Assembly: GCA_036960405.1 (NCBI GenBank)
Contig: JBALWS010000007.1
Location: forward strand, 1-64,000
Origin: Motiliproteus sp036960405
GTDB taxonomy: Bacteria; Pseudomonadota; Gammaproteobacteria; Pseudomonadales; Balneatricaceae
Reading direction: 5' to 3'
Length of the DNA: 64,000 bases
Within the stretch, counting starts at the first letter, position 1; each line of letters begins with the position of its first letter. This document shows positions 45,135 through 54,036 of this stretch, piece after piece. The notes below the pieces were generated by a model, which was given only the letters and a program-made list of their open reading frames with translations, ran no database searches and had not been told where the DNA came from. A program made the translations under genes and the position numbers.

Positions 45135-45890
45135 ATGGCAAAAACATGGAAGATGCCAACTTGGTTTTACCGGTTGGGATCGCCGCGCTGGAGCTTCGAG
45201 ATCATGGGCAAGCTGTTGCCCTGGTTTGCGATTGCTGCAGCATTACTGATGGCTTGTGGAGTTGTGTGGGGACTGGCGTTTGCGCCAGCAGACTACCAGC
45301 AGGGAAATAGCTTCCGAATCATCTATATCCACGTTCCCTCTGCCATTTTGGCACAGTCGTGTTACATGTTGATGGCCGTGGCGGGGGCGGTCAGTTTGAT
45401 CTGGAAAATGAAAGTCGCCGATATGGTGGCCAAAAGTTGTGCACCGATTGGCGCGACCCTGGCGGTATTAGCCTTGGCTACCGGCGCTATCTGGGGTAAG
45501 CCGACCTGGGGAACCTGGTGGGTCTGGGATGCCCGTTTGACGGCCATGCTGATCCTGCTGTTTCTCTATATTGGGGTCTATACCCTGCATTCGGCTATTG
45601 AGAATGAGATCACCGCAGGCAAGGCTGGAGCGGTGCTGTCACTGGTTGGGATCGTCAATATTCCGATCATCAAATACTCGGTCGAGTGGTGGAATACCCT
45701 GCACCAGGGCTCAACCTTTACCGTGACCGAGCGTCCCAAGATGGCCCCCGAAATGTGGATGCCGTTGTTGGTGATGGTGGTCGGTTTCTACTGCTTTTTC
45801 ACGGTGGTGTTGATGTTGCGGACCCGGGCGGAAATATTGGAGCGAGAGAAACGTTCTAGCTGGGTCAAAGAACTGGTGGAGGCGCGCTGA
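45135..45890 (+). CDS. ccmC: Haem-handling protein CcmC
   Basis: 251 residues, six transmembrane helices, with the tryptophan-rich periplasmic haem motif WGTWWVWDARLT near residue 125 and conserved His residues in IIYIHVPSA and NTLHQGST. It loads haem onto CcmE. Its stop overlaps the ccmD start (ATGA-type). Confidence 0.96.
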   Translation: MAKTWKMPTWFYRLGSPRWSFEIMGKLLPWFAIAAALLMACGVVWGLAFAPADYQQGNSFRIIYIHVPSAILAQSCYMLMAVAGAVSLIWKMKVADMVAKSCAPIGATLAVLALATGAIWGKPTWGTWWVWDARLTAMLILLFLYIGVYTLHSAIENEITAGKAGAVLSLVGIVNIPIIKYSVEWWNTLHQGSTFTVTERPKMAPEMWMPLLVMVVGFYCFFTVVLMLRTRAEILEREKRSSWVKELVEAR

Positions 45891-46096
45891 TGTATTTTGA
45901 TTCGTTTACCGATTTCATCGATATGGGCGGCCATGGCCTGTATGTCTGGCTGGCTTATTCGATCGCACTGGTTATTGTTGCCTTTAATGTGGTGAGCCCC
46001 ATTTTACGTAAGAAACAGTTCATCGCCGAATATCGACGTCGGCTCAAACGCGAACAACGTTTGAACGAGCGCAAAGCATCGGAGTCTACACAGTGA
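45890..46096 (+). CDS. ccmD: Haem exporter small protein CcmD
   Basis: 68 residues: one transmembrane helix (FIDMGGHGLYVWLAYSIALV) followed by a basic cytoplasmic tail (EYRRRLKREQRLNERK), the usual CcmD form. It should be followed by ccmE, but the next gene, 28 bp downstream, is ccmH. Confidence 0.92.
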   Translation: MYFDSFTDFIDMGGHGLYVWLAYSIALVIVAFNVVSPILRKKQFIAEYRRRLKREQRLNERKASESTQ

Positions 46097-46124
46097 TGCG
46101 ATTAACAAGGTGATGAGAGGAACC

Positions 46125-46607
46125 ATGAAACAGATGATGCAATTAATGGCCGTGCTGGGGTTGCTGATCGCCTCCTGGTCAGTACAAGCGGTGATCGATA
46201 CCTACGATTTTAATACCGAGCAGCAGCACGAGCAGTACAAACTGCTGACCGAAGAGTTACGTTGTCCAAAGTGCCAGAATCAAAACCTGGCCGACTCCAA
46301 TGCCCCGATCGCCGCGGATATGCGCCGCGAGATTCACCGGATGGTGATCGGTGGTCAGACCAATCAGGATGTGGTGGACTTTATGGTGGCGCGTTATGGT
46401 GACTTCGTAAACTACCGACCGCGCAAGGATTCAAGCACCATGGTGTTGTGGTATGGCCCGATCGGGATGTTGGCGATCGGTGCGTTGGTGGTGTTGCTGC
46501 TGACACGGCGTAAGCGTAGCGCGACCAGCCAGGCGGACAAGTCTGCTGGCGATACGCTAGATAGAGAAAAGCTACAGCGTTTGCTGGACGATAAGGATGC
46601 CCGCTAA
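46125..46607 (+). CDS. ccmH: Cytochrome c haem-lyase thioreductant CcmH
   Basis: About 160 residues: signal peptide (MKQMMQLMAVLGLLIASWSV), the redox motif ELRCPKCQNQNLADSNAPIA with the CxxC, and a C-terminal membrane helix (VLWYGPIGMLAIGALVVLLL). It reduces apocytochrome cysteines for haem attachment. ATG 46125 is preferred over GTG 46110 because GAGAGG lies just upstream. There is no CcmI-type TPR extension and no ccmI afterwards; zipA follows after 30 bp. Confidence 0.93.
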   Translation: MKQMMQLMAVLGLLIASWSVQAVIDTYDFNTEQQHEQYKLLTEELRCPKCQNQNLADSNAPIAADMRREIHRMVIGGQTNQDVVDFMVARYGDFVNYRPRKDSSTMVLWYGPIGMLAIGALVVLLLTRRKRSATSQADKSAGDTLDREKLQRLLDDKDAR

Positions 46608-46637
46608 GCGGCGTCTCTGAGACTGACAGGCTGAACT

Positions 46638-48155
46638 ATGAGTATGCGTGAAGGGTTGATTGTGGCAGGGATTGTAATCCTGCTGGTGGTGATAGCGGAT
46701 TTGATTCGACGCTATATAAAGCGTGACAAATTGCGTCTGGCTATCGATGACAAATTTAAAGACCTGCCGGATATCGATCTGAGTTCTGAGCTGCCTAATG
46801 GTGGCGCTCGAGTGCTTGATTCGGGCGAGTCTCTACCCGTTACAAGCGCATTTGATGGCTCTGATCAGCGCGATGTGGTCAATCCTAAAACTCAGCGGAT
46901 GGATAGCCGTCCTGAAACCGCGCTCGATTCCCGTTCCGAACCGGAGTCCTGGGTGATCGATCCGATTCTCAGCAGTGTCAGCAGTCAGGATGAAGAAGTT
47001 GACCTGTTGTTGGAGCAGGAGTTTAAAGGTGTCGGGGAAGGTGCTGACCAGTGGCTAAGCCAAACCGCCCAGTTACCCGAACAACCAGGTGTTAGCGAGC
47101 AAGAGCCGCGTGTTGAACTGGATCAGGAAACCGATCCAGAACCGCCTGTTGAACAGCTATTCTACGCTGAAGGCGCTGCTGTTGAAGCGGCGATTGAGGT
47201 CGAGCCGCAGTCTATTTCATCGGAGGTTGAGGTTCCGGTTGTCGAAGCTTTGGTTGCCGAGAAAGCCAACGCTGCTGCGGATGAGCCGGTGACTGCCGAG
47301 GCCGAATCATCAGTAAATCCGTTGGGGCTGGTTGAGAATAACGATCATATTGACCTGGGGCGTCCAGTACACGAGCTGCTGCAGGCGCGTGAACAAGCCG
47401 AGACGGTATCGCAGGGCGCTGCCGAAGAGGTTATCCCAGAATCTTTCGAAGCTTCTGAAAGCGATGTGTCCGCCGCATTGGCTGAGCCGCTAAGCGTTGC
47501 CAAACCGGCGACCCCATCCGCGCAAAAAACCAAATCTAAGCCAAAAGCTAAAGCCAAGCCAAAGCATCAATCCCGAGCCGAAGAGCAACCCAGTTTCTTT
47601 GATCTACATCCTGACTTGGCTCCCGAAGTTGAGCTGCCTAAGCCCAAACCAAAGTCACGCCGTAGACGTAAAAAGGCCGAGCAGGTGGAGGTAGTCGCGA
47701 CCACTGCAGATAGCGAAACGGCGGTTGAGGACGAAGTGCTGATTATTAATGTACAGGCCAAACAGCAGCCGTTTGCCGCGGCCATGCTGTTTAAATTGAT
47801 TGAAGCCTGTGGCTTGGAGTTTGGTGCGATGGATATCTTCCACCGACACGAGGAGGCCAAAGGGCAAGGGCCGATGCAGTTCAGTATGGCAAACGCGGTG
47901 GCCCCGGGGACCTTCGATCCCAGCAGCGCCGAGCCACTAGCCACTCCCGCTGTCACGTTCTTCTTACGCTTGTCCGACCCGACCGACCGGATGAATGCGT
48001 TGGAGTGCATGCTGGCTACCGCGCAGTGTGTTGCCGATAACCTCGGCGGTGAGCTAAAGGATGAGAATCGCAGTAGCTTGCGAACCCAGACCATCGAGCA
48101 CTACCGCCAAAAAGTGCGCGAGTACGAACGTAAGCAGTTAACTCGTCGCGCCTGA
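46638..48155 (+). CDS. zipA: Cell division protein ZipA
   Basis: 505 residues, longer than the enteric protein because of its linker. N-terminal transmembrane helix at about 6-24 (GLIVAGIVILLVVIADLIRR), a long acidic Glu/Ala/Pro linker with a basic stretch (SKPKAKAKPKHQSRAE), and the C-terminal FtsZ-binding domain from about residue 363 (LIINVQAKQQPFAAAMLFKL; VTFFLRLSDPTDRMNALECM). It ties the Z-ring to the membrane. It precedes ligA as in many gammaproteobacteria, but the usual smc is not upstream. Confidence 0.94.
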   Translation: MSMREGLIVAGIVILLVVIADLIRRYIKRDKLRLAIDDKFKDLPDIDLSSELPNGGARVLDSGESLPVTSAFDGSDQRDVVNPKTQRMDSRPETALDSRSEPESWVIDPILSSVSSQDEEVDLLLEQEFKGVGEGADQWLSQTAQLPEQPGVSEQEPRVELDQETDPEPPVEQLFYAEGAAVEAAIEVEPQSISSEVEVPVVEALVAEKANAAADEPVTAEAESSVNPLGLVENNDHIDLGRPVHELLQAREQAETVSQGAAEEVIPESFEASESDVSAALAEPLSVAKPATPSAQKTKSKPKAKAKPKHQSRAEEQPSFFDLHPDLAPEVELPKPKPKSRRRRKKAEQVEVVATTADSETAVEDEVLIINVQAKQQPFAAAMLFKLIEACGLEFGAMDIFHRHEEAKGQGPMQFSMANAVAPGTFDPSSAEPLATPAVTFFLRLSDPTDRMNALECMLATAQCVADNLGGELKDENRSSLRTQTIEHYRQKVREYERKQLTRRA

Positions 48156-48195
48156 TCGGCAGGCTGTTTCTGCCCGAATGAGCCGGACCCTATTG

Positions 48196-50226
48196 ATGAC
48201 CGAACCGACCGTTGAGCAACAACTGGCGACCCTGCGTCGCCAGATTGATGAACACAACTACCGTTATTACGTCGAAGACTCCCCCTCTGTTCCCGACGCG
48301 GAATACGACCGCCTGTTTCAGCGGTTGTTGCAGCTTGAGCAACAGTATCCACAACTCGTTAACTCAGAGTCGCCCAGTCAGCGGGTTGGAGCCCCGGCGC
48401 TTTCGTCGTTTAATCAGGTCAAGCACGAGGTGCCGATGTTGTCGCTGGGCAACGCCTTCGATGATCAGGATATGCATGATTTTGACCGGCGTATCCGTGA
48501 TCGGTTGATGCTAGACGATGATCAGTCGATCGAATACGGTGCGGAGCCCAAGCTTGATGGCATTGCGGTTAGTCTGATGTACCAAAACGGTTTGCTGGTA
48601 CGTGGGGCAACCCGCGGCGACGGTGAGACCGGTGAAGATATTAGTCTTAATGTTCGCACGATTGCGGCGATACCGCTGCAGCTTCGTGGTGACGACTGGC
48701 CGCTTCGATTAGAGGTTCGGGGCGAGATCTACATGCCCAAAGCCGGTTTTGACGCGCTCAACGCGAGGATGCTTAAGGCCGGCAACAAAGCGTTCGTCAA
48801 TCCGCGCAATGCCACTGGAGGGAGTCTACGGCAGTTGGATTCGTCGATTACCGCCACCCGCCCGTTAACCTTCTGCGCCTACGGTTTTGGTCTGGTCGAG
48901 CAGGGAGAACTGCCTTCGCGTCACACCGAACTGCTGCACCAGTTCAAACGCTGGGGCTTGCCGATCAACCCCGAAATGCGCAGCCTGGACGGGGTCGATG
49001 CCTGTCTGGGATATTACCAGCAGCTAGCCGAAAAACGCGACCGGCTAGATTACGAGATCGACGGCATTGTGTTTAAGGTTAACCAACGTGCGCAGCAGCA
49101 ACAGCTAGGTTTTGTAGCCCGCGCACCACGTTGGGCTATTGCGCGTAAGTTTCCGGCGCAAGAGGAGATCACCCAGCTGTTGGGGGTTGATTTCCAAGTG
49201 GGAAGAACCGGGGTGGTGACCCCGGTGGCTCGGTTGGCTCCGGTATTTGTCGGTGGCGTCACGGTCAGTAATGCCACGCTCCACAATATGGATGAAGTGG
49301 AGCGGTTGGATGTGCGGATCGGTGACTGGGTGGTGGTGTGTCGCGCTGGCGATGTGATTCCCAAGGTGGCTCGAGTGGTGTTGGAGCGCCGTCCAGAGCA
49401 GACTCAGCCAGTGCTCCTGCCTGAGAATTGTCCGGTATGTGGGGCGCAGGTCGAGCGAGTCGAGGATGAAGCTGCCGCGCGTTGTAGTGGCGGCGTCAGT
49501 TGTTCGGCGCAGCGCAAGCAGGCGATCAAGCACTATGCCTCGCGAAAGGCGATGGATATTGATGGCCTTGGCGATAAGCTAGTGGATTTGCTGGTCGATA
49601 AAGGCTTGCTCGATCAGTTGGCTGATCTGTATAGGCTGGAGCACCCACGTGTTGCAGGGCTGGATCGGATGGGCGATAAATCAGCCGACAACCTGCTGGC
49701 CGCGATCCAGGCCAGTAAGCAGACTACGCTGCCGCGATTCCTGTATGGCCTCGGTATTCGTGAGGTGGGTGAAGCCACGGCGGCGTCACTGGCTAAGCAC
49801 TTCTTAACCCTGGATGCGATTCGCCAGACCGACGAAGAGACCCTGCAACAGGTTGCCGATGTGGGACCGGTTGTGGCGCACTATCTGGCAGTGTTCCTAC
49901 GCCAGCCGCATAATATCGAGACGATCGATGCACTGCTGGATGCCGGAGTGTATTGGCCGGTAATCGAAGCCCCTTCGGCACAATCGCAACCGCTGGCGGG
50001 CAAATCCTACGCAATTACCGGCAAGTTCGAAGCGATGGCGCGGCCCGAGGCCAAGGCTCAGCTTGAAGCCTTGGGGGCCAAGGTGACGACCGGCGCGCCT
50101 TCATCCAAGACCGATGCGTTGATCGCCGGTGCTAAGGCGGGGTCTAAACTGGCTAAAGCCGAGGCCTTGGGGGTTGCTGTCTGGGATGAGGCGCAGTTGC
50201 TCGAACTGCTGGAGTTGGGCCGATGA
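48196..50226 (+). CDS. ligA: NAD-dependent DNA ligase LigA
   Basis: About 676 residues. Adenylation Lys119 lies in EPKLDGIAV; the OB fold, four-Cys zinc finger (CPVCGAQ and ARCSGGVSC), helix-hairpin-helix repeats, and C-terminal BRCT domain (GKSYAITGKFEAMARPEAKA) follow in order. ATG 48196 gives the N-terminus typical of the family; ATG 48178 would add six residues. The stop overlaps the yheU start by 4 nt. Confidence 0.97.
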   Translation: MTEPTVEQQLATLRRQIDEHNYRYYVEDSPSVPDAEYDRLFQRLLQLEQQYPQLVNSESPSQRVGAPALSSFNQVKHEVPMLSLGNAFDDQDMHDFDRRIRDRLMLDDDQSIEYGAEPKLDGIAVSLMYQNGLLVRGATRGDGETGEDISLNVRTIAAIPLQLRGDDWPLRLEVRGEIYMPKAGFDALNARMLKAGNKAFVNPRNATGGSLRQLDSSITATRPLTFCAYGFGLVEQGELPSRHTELLHQFKRWGLPINPEMRSLDGVDACLGYYQQLAEKRDRLDYEIDGIVFKVNQRAQQQQLGFVARAPRWAIARKFPAQEEITQLLGVDFQVGRTGVVTPVARLAPVFVGGVTVSNATLHNMDEVERLDVRIGDWVVVCRAGDVIPKVARVVLERRPEQTQPVLLPENCPVCGAQVERVEDEAAARCSGGVSCSAQRKQAIKHYASRKAMDIDGLGDKLVDLLVDKGLLDQLADLYRLEHPRVAGLDRMGDKSADNLLAAIQASKQTTLPRFLYGLGIREVGEATAASLAKHFLTLDAIRQTDEETLQQVADVGPVVAHYLAVFLRQPHNIETIDALLDAGVYWPVIEAPSAQSQPLAGKSYAITGKFEAMARPEAKAQLEALGAKVTTGAPSSKTDALIAGAKAGSKLAKAEALGVAVWDEAQLLELLELGR

Positions 50227-50459
50227 AAATCCCCTACGATCAACTCAGCCCTGACGCTCTGCAAGGCTTGATCGAAGAGTTTGTCGGTCGTGAAGGCACC
50301 GATTACGGTGATCAAGAGTATTCGATGCAGGACAAGGTCGATCAGGTAAGGCAGCAGCTTGAACGCGGCAAGGTGGTGATCTGTTACGACAGTTACCTGC
50401 AGAGTTTCACCATTGTCACCGAACAGGCTTACCGCAACAATCTAGCACTTCAGCAATAA
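50223..50459 (+). CDS. yheU: YheU-family protein (UPF0270)
   Basis: 78 residues. The family signature at the N-terminus (MKIPYDQLSPDALQGLIEEF, then VGREGTDYG) and KVDQVRQQLERGKVVICYD are clear. Function unknown. It is translationally coupled to ligA through ATGA. Confidence 0.92.
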   Translation: MKIPYDQLSPDALQGLIEEFVGREGTDYGDQEYSMQDKVDQVRQQLERGKVVICYDSYLQSFTIVTEQAYRNNLALQQ

Positions 50460-50528
50460 ACACCGTTCATCGGCGGTTCAGCGATTCAGAGGTATTCTGA
50501 ACCCGACTGGATTTGCCGCGTTATACTC

Positions 50529-50547
50529 AAACCGTCACGGTTTTTCT
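50529..50547 (+). terminator. Possible terminator after yheU
   Basis: Stem AAACCG (50529-50534) with CGGTTT (50538-50543), loop TCA, followed by TTCTTT. The stem is short, so termination may be partial. Confidence 0.4.
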
Positions 50548-50582
50548 TTGCTCTATTCGCTGTTGCTTGCGCAGAGGTCACT

Positions 50583-51299
50583 ATGGAACATTTAGATCAG
50601 ATCATCGCGACTCTGGCCTTGACGATGGGTGTTGGCTGGGCCAGTGGTATTAACCTGTACGCCACGCTGCTGACGCTGGGGCTGCTGTCGAACATGGGGC
50701 ATATCGACCTGCCGCCCGAGTTGGATGTAGTGGGGGATCCGCTGGTACTGATGGCCGCAGGCCTGATGTATACGGTCGAGTTCTTCGTCGATAAAGTTCC
50801 GGGGGTTGATACCGGCTGGGATACTCTGCATACCTTCGTTCGGATACCGGCGGGCGCAGCCTTAGCCGCAGCCGCGGTAGGCGATGTCAATATGGCGGTC
50901 GAGGTGGCTGCGGCACTGGTCGGTGGTGGTTTGGCCGCGAGTAGTCATGCCTTAAAGGCGGGTAGTCGGGTGATGATCAATACGTCGCCGGAACCTTTCA
51001 GCAATTGGGGAGCGTCGGTGGGTGAGGACGTTGCGGTGATCGGTGGCGTTTGGGCGGCACTCAATCATCCCTACTGGTTCCTGGGCTTGCTGGTGCTGTT
51101 TTTGGTGTTGCTGGTGTGGTTGTTGCCCAAGATTATTCGTGGAATTAGACGGGTGTTTGGGTTTTTGATGCGATTGTTAGGTATTGGCAGCGATAAACCA
51201 TCGCCGCCACTGTCGCAGAACAGCACCCTAGCGTCGGCTGTGGGGTCGAAAGATACCGCGATCCCGTTACCCGATGGTAGCGAAAAGCCGTCTAGTTGA
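50583..51299 (+). CDS. DUF4126 integral membrane protein
   Basis: 238 residues with several hydrophobic segments, including IIATLALTMGVGWASGINLY and FLGLLVLFLVLLVWLLPKII. The family features VEFFVDKVPGVDTGWDTLHT and SHALKAGSRVMINTSPEPFS are present. Function unknown. The C-terminal tail is polar. It is convergent with the CBS gene (14 bp apart). Confidence 0.87.
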   Translation: MEHLDQIIATLALTMGVGWASGINLYATLLTLGLLSNMGHIDLPPELDVVGDPLVLMAAGLMYTVEFFVDKVPGVDTGWDTLHTFVRIPAGAALAAAAVGDVNMAVEVAAALVGGGLAASSHALKAGSRVMINTSPEPFSNWGASVGEDVAVIGGVWAALNHPYWFLGLLVLFLVLLVWLLPKIIRGIRRVFGFLMRLLGIGSDKPSPPLSQNSTLASAVGSKDTAIPLPDGSEKPSS

Positions 51300-51313
51300 G
51301 CGCTACTGTTATC

Positions 51314-51988
51314 TTAGATCCAGCGCTCGCGAGCGGCCTCGTTTGCCACCATGTGGACAAGGTCGGTGTGGGTGATAATGCCCACTAGCTGGCCCGCCTC
51401 GTTGATAATCGGCATGCTGGTCAGATGGCGCTTTAAAAAGGTGATCGCGACTTGGTGAATGCTGGTGTCGGGGGTTGCCGCAATCAACTGGGTTGGATAG
51501 GTCCCTTCGATGGTCAGGTTGGCGCGGGTTGGGCCTACTTGATTGAATAGACTGGCCCGCCTAAGCAGCATGTATTCAGATACCACGCCGTGGCAGCGCG
51601 CATTGCGATCGATCACCGCAACATGCCGGACCTGGTGGATTCTAAATTGCTCAAATGCGGCTTCAACGCTGGCACCTACCGGGATAGTAAAGACCGGAGA
51701 GGTCATGATCTGCGATACCACGGCAGGTTTCTGGCGCGTATCGTTGTCGCGGCGGTTGAGTCGCTGGGTAGATTGGTAGGCCTGTTTAGCTTTGTTGGAG
51801 TAGCTCTGTTGTTGCTGTTGGGCGATACGTGGCGGTATAGGTCGGTCCGGTGGTGTAGAGCGGTCGTCGGAAGATGGCAGCCCGCGAGAATGGCTGAGCT
51901 CTGTCGTCGCTTCGACACCTCTTGGAGCTAGAAGTGATGACACCGGAGTTTGTATTCGTACTCCTTGGTCGTAAACAACTAAAGCCAT
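51314..51988 (-). CDS. CBS-domain pair protein
   Basis: 224 residues. Residues 1-88 are a polar, probably disordered Gln/Arg/Ser-rich region; residues about 90-220 hold two CBS domains (IMTSPVFTIPVGASVEAAFE; HLTSMPIINEAGQLVGIITH) that would bind an adenosine nucleotide. There is no attached catalytic domain, so it is probably a regulatory partner; the target is unknown. It is on its own between convergent DUF4126 and mnmC. Confidence 0.85.
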   Translation of the reverse strand: MALVVYDQGVRIQTPVSSLLAPRGVEATTELSHSRGLPSSDDRSTPPDRPIPPRIAQQQQQSYSNKAKQAYQSTQRLNRRDNDTRQKPAVVSQIMTSPVFTIPVGASVEAAFEQFRIHQVRHVAVIDRNARCHGVVSEYMLLRRASLFNQVGPTRANLTIEGTYPTQLIAATPDTSIHQVAITFLKRHLTSMPIINEAGQLVGIITHTDLVHMVANEAARERWI

Positions 51989-52029
51989 GTACCCGATCCC
52001 TTATAAGACAATTACGTGTGTATTAGACA

Positions 52030-54036
52030 CTATATCGCCCGTTTTATTAATTTCTTAATAATAAAGCGGGCCGGATTTAGCGCCTGCAGCAGTTTTCGTT
52101 CCATGGCTAGGGGCTCGTTACAGACCATATCCGCCACTATTACGCCGGCTATCGGGGCGGTGATCATCCCTTTTGAACCATGAGCGAGATTAACGAACAA
52201 ACCCGGTAGATGGGTTGCCGGTGTGCTGATTTTAGCTTTGGCGTCCTGGCTTAGCAGCGCGTAGTCACGGACGAAGGCTTTGCTATCGGGAACCGCGCCG
52301 ACGATGGGTAGATAGTCCGGCGTGGCGCAACGAAAGCCTACCCTCCCTATTGCTGAGTCTAGTTTAGGGGCGAGCTGTTGGGCTAGTTCCGGACTCATCT
52401 CATCGATCAACGCCACATTCTCCAGGTTATCGCTATGGCGAACAGACGTATCTAGATCGTTCAGGTCAAAGCTGGCGCCGAAGCAGTATTGCTGCTGCTT
52501 GGCCGGCGCGATATAGCCATTTCCGCACAGCACCGTCTTTAAACGATCCGAATCGGCTTGGACCGATGTGGTTTGGCCTCGGATCGGTTTGACAGCTAGC
52601 TCGGCCAGTTGTGGAAAAAGTTTGGCTTCGTGAGCGTTGGCTACCACCAACGTGGCTGATTTTGCAATCAGACCACCCTGCGGGTCGTGTAGCTGCCACT
52701 GCTGGCGTGAATCATCAAAATGGATCGTATCGATGGTTTGATTGAAGTGACAGCGGATGTTGGGATGGCTGAGTAGCTGTCGACAAAGCTCAGCAGGGCT
52801 AACCCAGCCGCCATCGGGGAACAGCAGGCCACCCGATGTCAGAGGGTAGCCGGCTTTTTCGCTGGCTTGGTCTGTATTCAGTTGTCGTACCAGTGCTTCG
52901 GGGTACTGGCCGCTTTGCAGTAGTTTTTGCTGCTTCGCCATCTCGTTGGGGTTCAATGCCAGCTGCAACACGCCGCAGGGCGACCAGTGCTGCCCCGGTG
53001 TGAGCTGTTGCTTGAGCAGTCGCAGGCTGTAGAGGTAGCCGCTTAAATGAATTCGGCTGCTGATGGTCGGTGTGGCGGGTAGCTTGGCATACAGCACCCC
53101 TTGTGGATTGCCCGATGCACCGCAGCCTGGATGGGCGCCGCGTTCAAAAAGTTGAACCTGGCAACCTTTTTCTGCCAACGCGAAAGCGCTACAGGCGCCA
53201 GCTAGGCCCGCGCCAATCACGCTAATCGGTTGCTCGGATAGTGACGGGGTGGGTTTGGGGCGATCGAACCAAGGCTTATCGGAGCCGGCTTTAGCTGTTG
53301 CGGCGTAGTGGCCGTAGAGCATTTCACGTTTCTTTGAAAACCCTGGCGTTTTACTAACGATGAAACCGGCCGACTCGAGACCGCGACGAACGTTGCTGGC
53401 TGCCGTGAAGGTGCTGAACGTGGTCTGTTCGTGACTGCGCTCGGCAAGGCTGTTGAACAGTTGTTGGCTCCACATTTTGGGGTTTTTTGCGGGCGAAAAG
53501 CCGTCCAGAAACCAAGCGTCGAGCTGCCCGTCGAACTGTTCAAACGCGGTCGTGGCATCATCGAAGAGTAGTGTTAGCTGGACGCGTCCCTGATCGAAGT
53601 TAAGACGCTGAAATCCCCCGCAAGCTGGCGGGTATTGGTTTATTAAAGCATTGGACAATTCTGCCAGTTCGGGCCATAGCGCCAGAGCTTGTTCCAGCTC
53701 TTGCCGTGTTAAAGGGTAGCGTTCGGCCGAGATAAAATGCAGCCGACACCCCCGCGGTGCGTGCAAGCGCCAGTGTTTCCAGCAAGTTAAGAAGCTAAGC
53801 CCGGTACCGAAACCGGTTTCTCCGATGCTGAAGCTCTGGCCCGGTTTGAGTGATTGCCAGCGTTGCGGCAGCTGGTTGTGTTGCAGAAACACATAGTTTG
53901 TCTCGTCGAGACCGTTGACGCGTGAAAAGTAGAAATCGTTAAAGCGTACCGATAGCGGCTGCCCCTGGTCGTCCCACGCCAGCCGATCTTGATTCGACTG
54001 AAGCGGCTCAGTAGAGGGCGCGTCTGGTTGTATCAC
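52030..54036 (-). CDS. mnmC: Bifunctional tRNA mnm5s2U biosynthesis enzyme MnmC
   Basis: 668 residues, usual length. The N-terminal methyltransferase domain (about 1-240) has the SAM loop IGETGFGTGLSFLTCW and AWFLDGFSPAKNPKMW; the C-terminal FAD oxidoreductase domain (about 265-660) opens with ISVIGAGLAGACSAFALAEK. It turns cmnm5s2U into nm5s2U and then mnm5s2U at the tRNA wobble position. It starts at GTG 54036, overlapping the stop of the diguanylate cyclase gene by 4 nt. Confidence 0.96.
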   Translation of the reverse strand: MIQPDAPSTEPLQSNQDRLAWDDQGQPLSVRFNDFYFSRVNGLDETNYVFLQHNQLPQRWQSLKPGQSFSIGETGFGTGLSFLTCWKHWRLHAPRGCRLHFISAERYPLTRQELEQALALWPELAELSNALINQYPPACGGFQRLNFDQGRVQLTLLFDDATTAFEQFDGQLDAWFLDGFSPAKNPKMWSQQLFNSLAERSHEQTTFSTFTAASNVRRGLESAGFIVSKTPGFSKKREMLYGHYAATAKAGSDKPWFDRPKPTPSLSEQPISVIGAGLAGACSAFALAEKGCQVQLFERGAHPGCGASGNPQGVLYAKLPATPTISSRIHLSGYLYSLRLLKQQLTPGQHWSPCGVLQLALNPNEMAKQQKLLQSGQYPEALVRQLNTDQASEKAGYPLTSGGLLFPDGGWVSPAELCRQLLSHPNIRCHFNQTIDTIHFDDSRQQWQLHDPQGGLIAKSATLVVANAHEAKLFPQLAELAVKPIRGQTTSVQADSDRLKTVLCGNGYIAPAKQQQYCFGASFDLNDLDTSVRHSDNLENVALIDEMSPELAQQLAPKLDSAIGRVGFRCATPDYLPIVGAVPDSKAFVRDYALLSQDAKAKISTPATHLPGLFVNLAHGSKGMITAPIAGVIVADMVCNEPLAMERKLLQALNPARFIIKKLIKRAI

